DNA of 7,356 nt, from the NCBI GenBank assembly GCA_012270355.1, contig JAAXIL010000185.1, positions 1-7,356 on the forward strand, read 5' to 3'. The number at the start of each line of letters is the position of its first letter. Position 1 is the stretch's first letter. The position numbers and the translations under genes were made by a program. Of this stretch, positions 1-7,356 are shown piece by piece. The notes beneath the pieces are model-generated. The model saw only the letters and a program-made list of their open reading frames with translations, searched no databases and had not been told where the DNA came from. Origin of the DNA: Psychrobacter sp. (GTDB lineage: Bacteria; Pseudomonadota; Gammaproteobacteria; Pseudomonadales; Moraxellaceae).

Positions 1-242
1 ATACAGTTTGCAAACGGGCGGAGTCACTTTATTAGATTAGGGTCTGTTTAGAATTCACAAATAGTCTCTGTCAGAGCCATGGTTCAATTCTAAACATACC
101 CTATTTTGATAGTTAAAATAAAAGTTGGGATAAAGTTTATACAAATAGCTCATCCTAAACCCAAAAATTAATTCTACCCCAATGACATTAGCATAAGATG
201 CAGTTAGTACAAGTGGTGCTATTTGTTTATATGATTTGATAG
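1..242. other. AT-rich intergenic region downstream of hemF
   Basis: No convincing gene is seen here. Transcription of hemF runs leftward into it, but I could not find a GC-rich stem followed by a T-run on the minus strand. It contains the 38-103 inverted repeat (separate entry). The 8-mer ACAAATAG occurs at 57-64 and 141-148 and inverted at 219-226; the 141-149/218-226 pair forms a 9-bp inverted repeat. An 11-bp direct repeat, TTTGATAGTTA, occurs at 105-115 and 235-245, the second copy including the hemF stop codon. On the plus strand one frame is open from position 2 to a TAG at 38-40 (ending LQTGGVTLLD). That could be the end of a convergent gene, but 12 codons are too few to judge. Confidence 0.6.
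38..103. repeat. 18-bp inverted repeat, possible MITE or fused IS ends
   Basis: The arms 38-55 and 86-103 pair over 18 positions with a single mismatch (c44 against t97). The left arm reads AGGGTCTGTTTAGAATT and the right arm, read on the minus strand, AGGGTATGTTTAGAATT. The 30-nt centre has a small hairpin (66-69 with 73-76). If the element is taken as starting at GGGT and ending at ACCC, it is flanked by TA on both sides; if one base longer, by ATT on both sides. Both would fit a short target duplication. The arms are AT-rich and no T-run follows, so a rho-independent terminator is less likely. Terminal repeats with TA duplications are known in several DDE transposase families, including IS5-type elements, but I cannot name a parent element. 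Confidence 0.6.
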
Positions 243-1235
<993 letters not shown>

Positions 1236-1260
1236 TTAATTTTAATTAACTTATAAGCAG

Positions 1261-1290
1261 ATTATAACGTTTATAAATTGTCTATCACAA
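1261..1290 (-). promoter_or_regulatory. Putative sigma-70 promoter of hemF
   Basis: Read on the minus strand, TTGTGA (1285-1290, 4 of 6 consensus bases) is followed after 18 nt by a perfect TATAAT (1261-1266). Transcription would start near 1254, giving a leader of about 40 nt before the hemF ATG at 1214. The -35 box lies inside the last codons of the cupin gene. This suggests hemF can be expressed independently of the upstream genes. It is a sequence match only, in an AT-rich gap. Confidence 0.55.
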
Positions 1291-1567
1291 TGATATTGAC
1301 AAACCCATCAGTAATCACCCGATGCAATGTGCCTTTATTAACAACGTGGCTTTCACCCTCTTTGAGATGAACTTTACCTTGATTAGTTTCGATACAAATG
1401 CGACCTGATACGACAATGAACATTTCATCACTGTCATCGTGGTGGTGCCAGTTGGTTGTCATGGCTTGCATATGACGAGAACGCACCGTGGATTGATTAA
1501 CTTTACCGATCGGCTCACTTAACCACGTGTCGAAATTGCGGACATCATAAAAAGAGAAGTTTGACAT
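1271..1567 (-). CDS. Small single-domain cupin protein
   Basis: A 98-residue protein that is essentially one cupin beta-barrel. Cupin motif 1 is seen as H41-x-H43-x4-E48-x6-G55 in WHHHDDSDEMFIVVSG. Motif 2 is G71-x5-N77-x-G79-x2-H82, with asparagine where proline is usual. H41, H43, E48 and H82 are the expected metal ligands, so it probably binds a divalent metal. Small cupins of this kind include sugar-binding proteins, isomerases, dioxygenases and regulators; the sequence does not tell which. There is no signal peptide or membrane segment, so it is probably cytoplasmic. Its ATG lies 2 nt after the TAA of the phosphohexomutase, and any ribosome binding site must lie inside that gene (GTGGG about 9 nt upstream is only a weak match), so translational coupling is likely. 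A role in sugar metabolism is suggested only by this position. Confidence 0.85.
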   Translation of the reverse strand: MSNFSFYDVRNFDTWLSEPIGKVNQSTVRSRHMQAMTTNWHHHDDSDEMFIVVSGRICIETNQGKVHLKEGESHVVNKGTLHRVITDGFVNIIVIDNL

Positions 1568-1569
1568 GA

Positions 1570-3255
1570 TTAAAAACCCACTTCGATTTGGGCTATTCGC
1601 TTGGCTAACTCGGCATCAATCTCTCGCATCAAATTAACAAAGACACCTTGCACCCATTGTAAATCGCTCAATGTGTTACCTGCAAAGCGAACGGTCAGGC
1701 TCGGGCTGGTGTTAGACGGGCGAATAATGCCGAATCCTTGAGCAAAATCTAGACGAATGCCGTCAATCAGCGTCGCACGGCAGTCGGCAGGCAAGCCAAG
1801 TTTGTTTTTTAAAGCGTTGGAATTGACAACCAACCGACTGCCCAAACCCTTTAACGCAGACAAAATCGGTTGATTGGATTGACCCGATGCGGTCGGCTCA
1901 GATGTAGGTAGTGGTACATAAATATCGCCCGTTGCCACGCTCATCGGCAAGCGGTTTACTCGGTCGCTAAGAGTTTGTTTGTCTTTGGTTTGCTGATATG
2001 CCAGCCAATGAAGCAATCGCACGCTGGCATAAAGAGCATCGTCATGCCCTGCCAATCCATTGGCTTTTGAGGTCGCATCGTTAAAAATATAATGCCCAGA
2101 CAGTTCCCCCGCTAATATTACAGTGGCATCATTTGCCACCGCTTGCCGTAATAAGCTACTGCCCGTTTGCACCATGCTTGAGGCCACTCCCAATCCGTCG
2201 AGCAGAGTTGGCAAGTGGTGCGAGCATTTAACATCGAATAGTACCTTCGGCTTCGTGTGGTCTTTGGTATTCGAGGTCGGGCTTTGAGTATCGCTCGCCA
2301 CAGCCACTTTTGCCAAAAAATACAACAATACATCGGGGGCAAGCACCTTGCCTTCATTATCCACCACAGCCAATCGGTCGCCGTCGCCATCAAACGCAAT
2401 GCCCAAATCTGCGTTGTTGCTCACAACTTTTAGGCTTAATGTCGCCAGTCGACCCGATTCAGTTGGGTCGGGGTTGCCATACGGAAAACTGCCGTCGGGT
2501 TCGGCGTTGATAAACTCGACAATCTGAAACCAGTCAGAAAACTCGGTCAATACATATTGTGCCAATCTGCCAGTCGCCCCGTTTAGACAATCGACAACGA
2601 CTTGTAAAGGGCGATGCGACGACGGAAAAGGGGATAAATGTTGGCTCAACTGAGCAAGAGCATTTTGAATGGCAGAGGTGTAAGCAGGGAAAAAGTCCGC
2701 TGGCTGGGCGTTGAAAGTATGAGCTTTTGGCTTTGCAAATGTGTTCACAACCGAGCGAAGCGAGGAACAGGTAATATGCTGAAAAAGGCTGGTAATTTGC
2801 TCAGGCGTTGGCGACTTGCCTGCGATTTGCCATTTGATGCCTAGTACATCTTTAGACGAATGGCTGGCGGTCGCAATGATGCCCTGTCCTGCAAAACGGT
2901 CTGCCCAAAACGCCATAAATGGGGTTGGAACTAATCCGAGCCAAACCACCGCGATTTGCTTCACCTTTACCGCCTCGGCAATTTTTTGAGCGTTGGATAA
3001 GCTGGCATGTCTTGCGTCATAGCCCACCACCACTGTGTTTGCCCCACAGGTTTCATATAAATCTGCAAAGGCAAAGGCGAGTGAAGCAATAAATTTAGGC
3101 GTAAATAGGGCTTGATTGCCCCGAAGGTCATATTTTTTAAATAGCGAACGCTGATCAGCAAATGTATGAGTGCTTTGCGAAAGACTTGATGAAATGCTAG
3201 GCGTGGTCACGTCATGATTCAAAACAGGACTAAAAAAAGTGGCACAAATAACCAT
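1570..3255 (-). CDS. algC: Phosphomannomutase/phosphoglucomutase family enzyme (AlgC/ManB type)
   Basis: Alpha-D-phosphohexomutases interconvert hexose 6- and 1-phosphates, supplying GDP-mannose or UDP-glucose routes to surface polysaccharide and LPS. The four family loops appear in order (numbering from ATG 3255): phosphoserine loop TASHSSKD (S131), metal loop FDGDGDR (289-294), sugar loop GELSGHYIF (383-391) and phosphate-binding loop RPSNTSP (512-518). The N-terminal YDLRG and the lysine of FDVKC are present. Non-canonical points are SHSS instead of SHNP in the phosphoserine loop, L for the usual Asn before G-x-K, and TGSS instead of TGHS. The start is unsettled: ATG 3255 gives 561 residues but has no clear Shine-Dalgarno sequence; TTG 3285 or GTG 3210 are possible. 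About 35 residues precede the conserved FKKYDLRG, more than in Pseudomonas AlgC. It follows dut, as algC does in Pseudomonas. Confidence 0.88.
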   Translation of the reverse strand: MVICATFFSPVLNHDVTTPSISSSLSQSTHTFADQRSLFKKYDLRGNQALFTPKFIASLAFAFADLYETCGANTVVVGYDARHASLSNAQKIAEAVKVKQIAVVWLGLVPTPFMAFWADRFAGQGIIATASHSSKDVLGIKWQIAGKSPTPEQITSLFQHITCSSLRSVVNTFAKPKAHTFNAQPADFFPAYTSAIQNALAQLSQHLSPFPSSHRPLQVVVDCLNGATGRLAQYVLTEFSDWFQIVEFINAEPDGSFPYGNPDPTESGRLATLSLKVVSNNADLGIAFDGDGDRLAVVDNEGKVLAPDVLLYFLAKVAVASDTQSPTSNTKDHTKPKVLFDVKCSHHLPTLLDGLGVASSMVQTGSSLLRQAVANDATVILAGELSGHYIFNDATSKANGLAGHDDALYASVRLLHWLAYQQTKDKQTLSDRVNRLPMSVATGDIYVPLPTSEPTASGQSNQPILSALKGLGSRLVVNSNALKNKLGLPADCRATLIDGIRLDFAQGFGIIRPSNTSPSLTVRFAGNTLSDLQWVQGVFVNLMREIDAELAKRIAQIEVGF

Positions 3256-3282
3256 CGTATCGCTAAATGAGCGTTTTGACAA
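3254..3282 (-). promoter_or_regulatory. Candidate promoter overlapping the annotated algC start
   Basis: On the minus strand TTGTCA (3277-3282, 5 of 6 consensus bases) and TACGAT (3254-3259, 4 of 6) are separated by exactly 17 nt. The -10 box overlaps the ATG at 3255, so a transcript from it would begin near 3247 and could not use that ATG. If it is real, translation would have to begin further in, for example at GTG 3210, which would shorten the unusually long N-terminus. The overlap may equally be chance. Confidence 0.25.
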
Positions 3283-3349
3283 CAATGAGTTAAGTTGCGA
3301 CTGGCTTCAATAGCTAGATAATATGTCATTAGATAAAAACTACATTCAG

Positions 3350-3814
3350 TTAAACCCGTCCTGAATGCCCAAATCCACCAGCCCCACGCTCGCTTTGTGC
3401 GTCAAATTCATCAACAATGGCAAATCCAGGTCGAGCAATCGGCACAACGACATATTGAGCTAATCGCTCGGCGGGCTCTAAAATAAAGTCGGTGTCACTG
3501 CGATTCCATACGCTTATTTTTAGTTCGCCTTGATAGTCGGCATCAATCAAACCCACCAAATTACCCAGTACAATGCCATGCTTATGCCCAAGTCCCGAGC
3601 GTGGCAAAATTAATCCTGCATAATTCGGGTCAGCAATATATACCGCAAGCCCCGTACCGATGAGTATGGTTTCGCCTGCTTTAATGGCAACGGCTTCGTC
3701 GATACAAGCTCGAAGGTCAATGCCTGCCGAGCCGTCAGTTGCTCGAGTGGGTAGTGGAAAATTTGGGTCTTGCCCGATTTTTGGATTTAGGATTTTGACT
3801 TGAACGGTTTGCAT
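3350..3814 (-). CDS. dut: Deoxyuridine 5'-triphosphate nucleotidohydrolase (dUTPase)
   Basis: dUTPase hydrolyses dUTP to dUMP and pyrophosphate, keeping uracil out of DNA and feeding thymidylate synthesis. It acts as a cytoplasmic trimer. All five motifs are present in the 154-residue protein: AGIDLRA (I), [10 protein letters not shown] (II), [25 protein letters not shown] motif III with its Asp and Tyr, PAERLAQ (IV) and the C-terminal [11 protein letters not shown] arm (V). Length agrees with E. coli Dut (about 151). I chose ATG 3814 because [11 protein letters not shown] aligns with the family's N-terminus and a CGGAA Shine-Dalgarno sequence precedes it at 8 nt. A longer reading to GTG 3859 would overlap the mgtE stop and add unrelated residues. 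It lies 41 bp after mgtE and about 100 bp before the phosphohexomutase ATG. Nothing unusual is seen in the protein. Confidence 0.97.
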   Translation of the reverse strand: MQTVQVKILNPKIGQDPNFPLPTRATDGSAGIDLRACIDEAVAIKAGETILIGTGLAVYIADPNYAGLILPRSGLGHKHGIVLGNLVGLIDADYQGELKISVWNRSDTDFILEPAERLAQYVVVPIARPGFAIVDEFDAQSERGAGGFGHSGRV

Positions 3815-3822
3815 GATGGTTA

Positions 3823-3827
3823 TTCCG
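3823..3827 (-). promoter_or_regulatory. Ribosome binding site fixing the dut start
   Basis: CGGAA on the minus strand lies 8 nt upstream of ATG 3814. It is the best Shine-Dalgarno match in the mgtE-dut gap and supports the 154-residue form over the longer GTG start. Confidence 0.6.
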
Positions 3828-3855
3828 ATAAAAAGTAATAAATGGTTTTGAGTTA

Positions 3856-5235
3856 TCACAAAATCAGCAAACTTGCCAACCCCAAGAACGACATAAAGCC
3901 CACAATGTCAGTAACAGTAGTGAGAATGACCGAGGCGGATAGGGCAGGGTCAATGTTCATGCGTTTTAGAATGAGTGGAATGCCGATACCTGACACATTG
4001 GCAGCGGTCATGTTGATGGCAATGTAACAACCGATGACCGTGCTGATTTGCATATTATCAAACCAAAGTTGAGCGATGACTGCCATCACAATTGCCCAGA
4101 TGATGCCGTTAATCATGCCTACCCACAGCTCTTTATTAAACAGCCACCAACGGTTAGAGCCACCAATCTGACCCATCGCCAAACCACGAATAACCACCGT
4201 TAAGGTTTGCGAGCCCGCAATACCGCCCATGCTGGCAACTACGGGCATGAGTACGGCGAGTGCCACCACTTGTGACAATACGGCTTCAAATTGCCCAATC
4301 ACAGCAGCAGCGAGTAGGGCAGTGAGTAGGTTAATGCCGAGCCACACGCTGCGGCTTTTCGCACTGCGTAAAATGGGTGCAAATAATTCTTCGTCGTCGC
4401 TCACCCCCGCCAAGTGTTTCATGGTGCTGTCCACATCATCTTGGATAATTTCCATGATGTCCTCAGCGTTGAGCTGACCGACCAACTCACCAAACGAATT
4501 CACAACGGGAGCAAAGCGGATGTCCTCTGAGCGAAACACGGCGGCAGCATCTTGAATGTCCATGCGGTCGTTGATGGTGATGGCAGGGTCGATATAATCC
4601 GCCACCAAGCTATCTTGCGGATACTTAATCAAATCCACAAGCGACAATAGCCCCATCAGTTGTAGGGTTTTATCCACCACCAGTAACTCTTGCGTTTGGT
4701 CATCAAGTAAGTCATCGTCTTGTCTGAGCCAGCGTTGTACTTGAGCGAGGCTGATGTCGCTTTGAATCTGAATGGTGTCAGGGTCCATATAATCCCCGAC
4801 TTCCCAATCTTCATAGCTCTCAAGGTGAGCCACTTGCAACCGTACTTCGTCGTCGAGGTTTGCCATGACTTTGGCACGCACGGTCTCCTCGACAGTGTCC
4901 AAAATCTCGGCAATGTCTTGGGCATCCAAGTCTTCGGCAAGCACGCCAATCTCGCCCGCCTGCATGTTTTCCATGAGTGAGGGGCGAATGTCATCTTCAA
5001 CTTCGGCAAGTACCTCACCTTTAAGCTCTGTAGGCACGACTTGCCAAATTTGTTGGCGGTCATCACTGGGAAAAGACTCGAGCAAGTTGGCAATCTCATA
5101 CTCGGATTGCTCACCCAAAAACGCTTCGATTGTCGGCATGTCATTGTCGGCAACGAGGTTTTGTAGATAAATCAGCTTGTCTTCAGCACGGTCATACCGT
5201 TCAGGCGAGGCATCTTTTTCGAGTAGGTCGGTCAT
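3856..5235 (-). CDS. mgtE: MgtE-family magnesium transporter
   Basis: MgtE is an inner-membrane, homodimeric Mg2+ channel gated by its cytosolic domains. The 459-residue protein has the full plan: an acidic, helical N domain (about 20-140), tandem CBS domains (about 145-205 and 212-268; [16 protein letters not shown] belongs to the second), a plug-helix region (about 270-295), and five membrane segments (about 298-318, 322-350, 370-392, 397-424 and 432-458). The pore signature [16 protein letters not shown] is at 330-345. D443 in VTDIVGF matches the conserved Mg2+-coordinating aspartate. Length is normal. ATG 5235 has GAGAA 4 nt upstream. In the undamaged arrangement the rep frame would end only 10 nt before it, so translational coupling was probably the original state. 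There is no room for an M-box-type Mg2+ riboswitch between the genes; sensing is probably at the protein level through the N and CBS domains. Confidence 0.95.
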   Translation of the reverse strand: MTDLLEKDASPERYDRAEDKLIYLQNLVADNDMPTIEAFLGEQSEYEIANLLESFPSDDRQQIWQVVPTELKGEVLAEVEDDIRPSLMENMQAGEIGVLAEDLDAQDIAEILDTVEETVRAKVMANLDDEVRLQVAHLESYEDWEVGDYMDPDTIQIQSDISLAQVQRWLRQDDDLLDDQTQELLVVDKTLQLMGLLSLVDLIKYPQDSLVADYIDPAITINDRMDIQDAAAVFRSEDIRFAPVVNSFGELVGQLNAEDIMEIIQDDVDSTMKHLAGVSDDEELFAPILRSAKSRSVWLGINLLTALLAAAVIGQFEAVLSQVVALAVLMPVVASMGGIAGSQTLTVVIRGLAMGQIGGSNRWWLFNKELWVGMINGIIWAIVMAVIAQLWFDNMQISTVIGCYIAINMTAANVSGIGIPLILKRMNIDPALSASVILTTVTDIVGFMSFLGLASLLIL

Positions 5236-5245
5236 GGTGTTCTCG

Positions 5246-5356
5246 CTATTTCTTTGACTTCAACAACGCCTTAATATTTGCCAAATACTCATCAGCCACC
5301 GCTTCGGGGTCACGTTGGGCGTTTTTCTTTTTATCGTTGTCAGGCCAATCGAGAGG
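5246..5356 (-). pseudogene. Orphaned C-terminal tail of Rep beyond a premature stop
   Basis: After the TAA at 5357-5359 the rep frame continues for 36 sense codons to a TAG at 5246-5248. The encoded residues begin PLDWPDNDKKK and end YLANIKALLKSKK. From memory, E. coli Rep continues ELPQDDLIW and ends HLANLKAMMAAKRGK. With ELPE-stop-PLDW set against ELPQ-D-DLIW, the stop occupies exactly one alignment column and both the LxW and LANxKA blocks fall into place. A tail-inclusive protein would be 678 residues from ATG 7282, against 673 in E. coli. This segment has no start codon of its own with a good Shine-Dalgarno sequence, so it is probably untranslated unless the stop is read through or is a sequencing error. 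Confidence 0.85.
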
Positions 5357-7282
5357 TTATTCGGGCAACTCTTCCAAAAATCGCGATTGCGATGTGGTTT
5401 TCATCTGACCGCCGCCACGACGTTGGGCGGCAAGCGTCATCGTCAGCTCTCGTCTGGCACGGGTAATGCCCACATACATTAGGCGACGCTCTTCCTCAAC
5501 CGTATCGGCAAGGATAGAGTTGCGGTGCGGCAACAATTCTTCCTCTAGCCCCATGATATAAACAAAGTCAAATTCAAGCCCTTTGGCAGCGTGCAAGGTC
5601 ATGAGGTTGACTTTGTTGGTGTTTTCTTCTTCCTGCTGTTGCTCGAGCATGTCCAGCAAAACGAGTTTACGAATCACCGCATCAATGCTGCGTTCATCAT
5701 CGTCTTCGGCTTTGTTAATCAGCGATTGGATACTGGTATAGAGTGTGTCAATGTTGTCGATGCGGTTTTTTTCTTGCTGGGGTGTTTTTGAGTCGCTACG
5801 GATAAAGTCGATATAGCCTGTTTCATCAATCATCTGCCTCACAATGGGCACAGGATCAGGCTCTTGATCCAGCTCACGAGTATAATGTTCAATAAATTCG
5901 CCAAATTCTTTCAATGTGCCATGAGCTTTACTGGGTAACACGTGGCTTAACCCACCGTGCGTACACGATGCCAAGAGCGAAATGCTATGCTCACCCGCAA
6001 AATTGCCCAACTTTTCAAGCGTGGCAGGACCCATGCCACGTTTTGGCGTGTTAATGATCCGCAAAAACGCACTGTCGTCCTCGGGGTTCAAAATGAGTCG
6101 CAAATAGCTCATCACGTCCCGAATTTCGCTACGGGCAAAAAACGACGTACCGCCCGAGAGTTTGTAGGGCACTTGCAATTGACGCAATTGAGCCTCTAGC
6201 ATGCGAGCTTGGAAGTTGCTGCGATACAGCACCGCATATTGTTCCCACTGATTACCAAAGCGAAGTTTGTGTGTTACGATTTCTTTCGCTATCCGCTCGG
6301 CTTCGTCGTCGTCATTACGGCAGTTGATGATGCGGATTTTTTCGCCTTCGCCTTTGTCCGACCACAACGCCTTTTCAAATAAATGCTCATTATTGGTGAT
6401 GACTGAGTTGGCGGCATTCAAAATGCGGTTGGTTGAGCGGTAATTTTGCTCGAGTTTCACTACTTTAAGGTTAGGAAAATCCTCTTTGAGCAATGCCATG
6501 TTTTCAGGCTTTGCTCCTCGCCACGCATAAATCGATTGGTCATCATCGCCCACCACAGTAAAGCGAGGTTGCACGCCAACGATGAGTTTAACAAGTTCAT
6601 ATTGAGCAGTGTTGGTGTCTTGATATTCATCGACTAACAGATAACGAATGCGGGCTTGCCATTTGTCACGTACTTGGGCGTTGTCCCGTAAAATTTTGGC
6701 AGGCAAGACAATTAAGTCATCAAAATCCACCGCATTATACGCTCTTAAATTACGCTCATAGAGAGCGTATAGATTGGCGAAAATTTGATCTTCAGGATCA
6801 GTTAAAGTGTCTGCCGCTTTGTCAGGTTCGATGAGGTCATTTTTCCAATCGGAAATAAACTTCATGGCTTTGCCCACCAGCTCTCGGCTTTCCGCTCCCG
6901 ACAAATTATCTCGCATCATCAGTTCCATCAAAAGCCGTTTGCTGTCGTCCGCGTCCATGATGGAAAAATTGCCTTTGAGAGGTGTATTTAGCAATTCATA
7001 GCGTAAAAACTGCAAGCCAAATTGGTGAAAGGTTGATACCGTCAAGCCCCGAGTTTTTTCGCTCGGCAAGAGTTTACTGACCCGAGCTTTCATTTCTCGG
7101 GCGGCTTTGTTGGTAAAGGTCACGGCAGTAATGCGTTCGGCAGACATGCCCACCTGTTCAATAAGGTAAGCGATTTTACGGGTAATCACTGAGGTTTTGC
7201 CCGAGCCTGCCCCTGCCAAAACCAGCAAAGGTCCATCGACGTAGGTCATTGCCTCATGTTGTTTTGGATTGAGTTTGCTCAT
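5357..7282 (-). CDS. rep: ATP-dependent DNA helicase Rep, C-terminally truncated
   Basis: Rep is a 3'-5' superfamily 1A helicase that helps replication forks past bound proteins and supports restart. All core motifs are present (numbering from ATG 7282): Walker A AGAGSGKT (23-30), Ia TFTNKAAREM, Walker B DEYQD, motif III GDDDQSIYAWRGA, IV LEQNYRS, V TLHAAKGLEFDFVYIMGLEEE and VI EERRLMYVGITRAR. SGGTSFFARSEIRD and DDSAFLRIINTPKR favour Rep over UvrD or PcrA. ATG 7282 matches the family start (MSKLNPKQ against MRLNPGQQ in E. coli), with AGG about 12 nt upstream; ATG 7336 would add 18 unrelated residues. The 641-residue product lacks the last 36-37 residues of the family because of an in-frame TAA. 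The helicase core should be intact, but the tail implicated in DnaB contact in E. coli is lost. Confidence 0.95.
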   Translation of the reverse strand: MSKLNPKQHEAMTYVDGPLLVLAGAGSGKTSVITRKIAYLIEQVGMSAERITAVTFTNKAAREMKARVSKLLPSEKTRGLTVSTFHQFGLQFLRYELLNTPLKGNFSIMDADDSKRLLMELMMRDNLSGAESRELVGKAMKFISDWKNDLIEPDKAADTLTDPEDQIFANLYALYERNLRAYNAVDFDDLIVLPAKILRDNAQVRDKWQARIRYLLVDEYQDTNTAQYELVKLIVGVQPRFTVVGDDDQSIYAWRGAKPENMALLKEDFPNLKVVKLEQNYRSTNRILNAANSVITNNEHLFEKALWSDKGEGEKIRIINCRNDDDEAERIAKEIVTHKLRFGNQWEQYAVLYRSNFQARMLEAQLRQLQVPYKLSGGTSFFARSEIRDVMSYLRLILNPEDDSAFLRIINTPKRGMGPATLEKLGNFAGEHSISLLASCTHGGLSHVLPSKAHGTLKEFGEFIEHYTRELDQEPDPVPIVRQMIDETGYIDFIRSDSKTPQQEKNRIDNIDTLYTSIQSLINKAEDDDERSIDAVIRKLVLLDMLEQQQEEENTNKVNLMTLHAAKGLEFDFVYIMGLEEELLPHRNSILADTVEEERRLMYVGITRARRELTMTLAAQRRGGGQMKTTSQSRFLEELPE

Positions 7283-7356
7283 GAAGTACTTTACCTGACC
7301 GATTACTTTAGCCAACACGTCCTCACGACTGAGCATTTGCTTTTCACCGTCACAGC
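7283..7356 (-). other. Upstream leader of rep, cut by window edge
   Basis: This stretch upstream of the preferred rep ATG stays open in the rep frame back to ATG 7336 (MLSREDVLAKVIGQVKYF), which is not recognisable as part of a Rep protein. A GGTG about 8-12 nt before ATG 7336 could serve as a weak ribosome site, so the longer start cannot be excluded. No convincing promoter is seen; any real one may lie beyond the window. Confidence 0.4.

Noticed and set aside
38..103. Reading the inverted repeat as the hemF rho-independent terminator
   Set aside because: The stem is AT-rich, the loop is 30 nt, it lies 140 nt beyond the hemF stop and no T-run follows on the minus strand.
3815..3859. Longer dut reading from GTG 3859
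   Set aside because: It overlaps the mgtE stop, lacks a Shine-Dalgarno sequence and adds residues not found in dUTPases; ATG 3814 fits the family and has CGGAA 8 nt upstream.
4656..5153. 165-codon open frame on the minus strand inside mgtE
   Set aside because: It is an out-of-frame reading of the MgtE N and CBS domains; the MgtE frame is strongly supported and this product is Trp/Lys/Arg-rich and unlike any family I know.
4865..5170. Plus-strand open frames opposite mgtE and rep
   Set aside because: Long antisense frames are expected opposite genes of this composition; their Ser- and Cys-rich products look like antisense translation, and no ribosome site was seen.
5236..5356. Mg2+ riboswitch upstream of mgtE
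   Set aside because: The stretch is explained by the former coding sequence of the Rep tail plus a 10-nt spacer, and shows no M-box-like structure.
7288..7315. Promoter-like TTGGCT-N16-TAAAGT upstream of rep
   Set aside because: Both boxes are weak and the predicted start would fall on the rep ATG, giving a leaderless transcript; not enough support to annotate.

Overview
The window carries six genes, all read on the minus strand, so transcription runs from the right end to the left: rep helicase, mgtE magnesium transporter, dut dUTPase, an AlgC/ManB-type phosphohexomutase, a small cupin protein, and hemF (oxygen-dependent coproporphyrinogen III oxidase). The proteins resemble gammaproteobacterial ones. 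The moderate GC content, the dut-algC adjacency (known from Pseudomonas and relatives) and the character of the HemF, Rep and MgtE sequences suggest Moraxellaceae (Moraxella/Psychrobacter-like). That assignment is an inference from memory of these families, not from a database search.

Layout by region. Positions 1-242 are AT-rich and non-coding as far as can be seen; they hold a strong 18-bp inverted repeat (38-103) that looks like a small mobile-element remnant, and some short repeats. hemF (243-1214) has its own likely promoter inside the 3' end of the cupin gene. The cupin gene (1271-1567) starts 2 nt after the phosphohexomutase stop and is probably translationally coupled to it. The phosphohexomutase (1570 to about 3255) follows dut (3350-3814) after a short gap. 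mgtE (3856-5235) lies 41 bp upstream of dut. rep (5357-7282) fills the right end. Gaps are short and no clear rho-independent terminator was found, so rep-mgtE-dut-algC-cupin may be one transcription unit with internal promoters.

The strongest observation is in rep. The frame stops with TAA at 5357, but the same frame then stays open for 36 more codons to a TAG at 5246. Those codons encode a recognisable Rep C-terminal tail, ending in YLANIKALLKSKK. The stop replaces exactly one codon of the family alignment, so it looks like a nonsense mutation (or sequencing error) that removes the tail which in E. coli contacts the DnaB replicative helicase. It also moves the rep stop from 10 nt to 121 nt upstream of the mgtE start.

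The second is in HemF. The family's T-x-H-x-N-x-R motif reads P-S-P-A-N-M-L, so a histidine considered essential in E. coli HemF and a nearby arginine are missing while the rest of the protein is intact. The phosphohexomutase also departs from the canonical motifs around its phosphoserine and in one sugar-binding loop. I found no RNA gene, CRISPR array, intact insertion sequence, or clearly new multigene system; apart from these points this is a housekeeping region.
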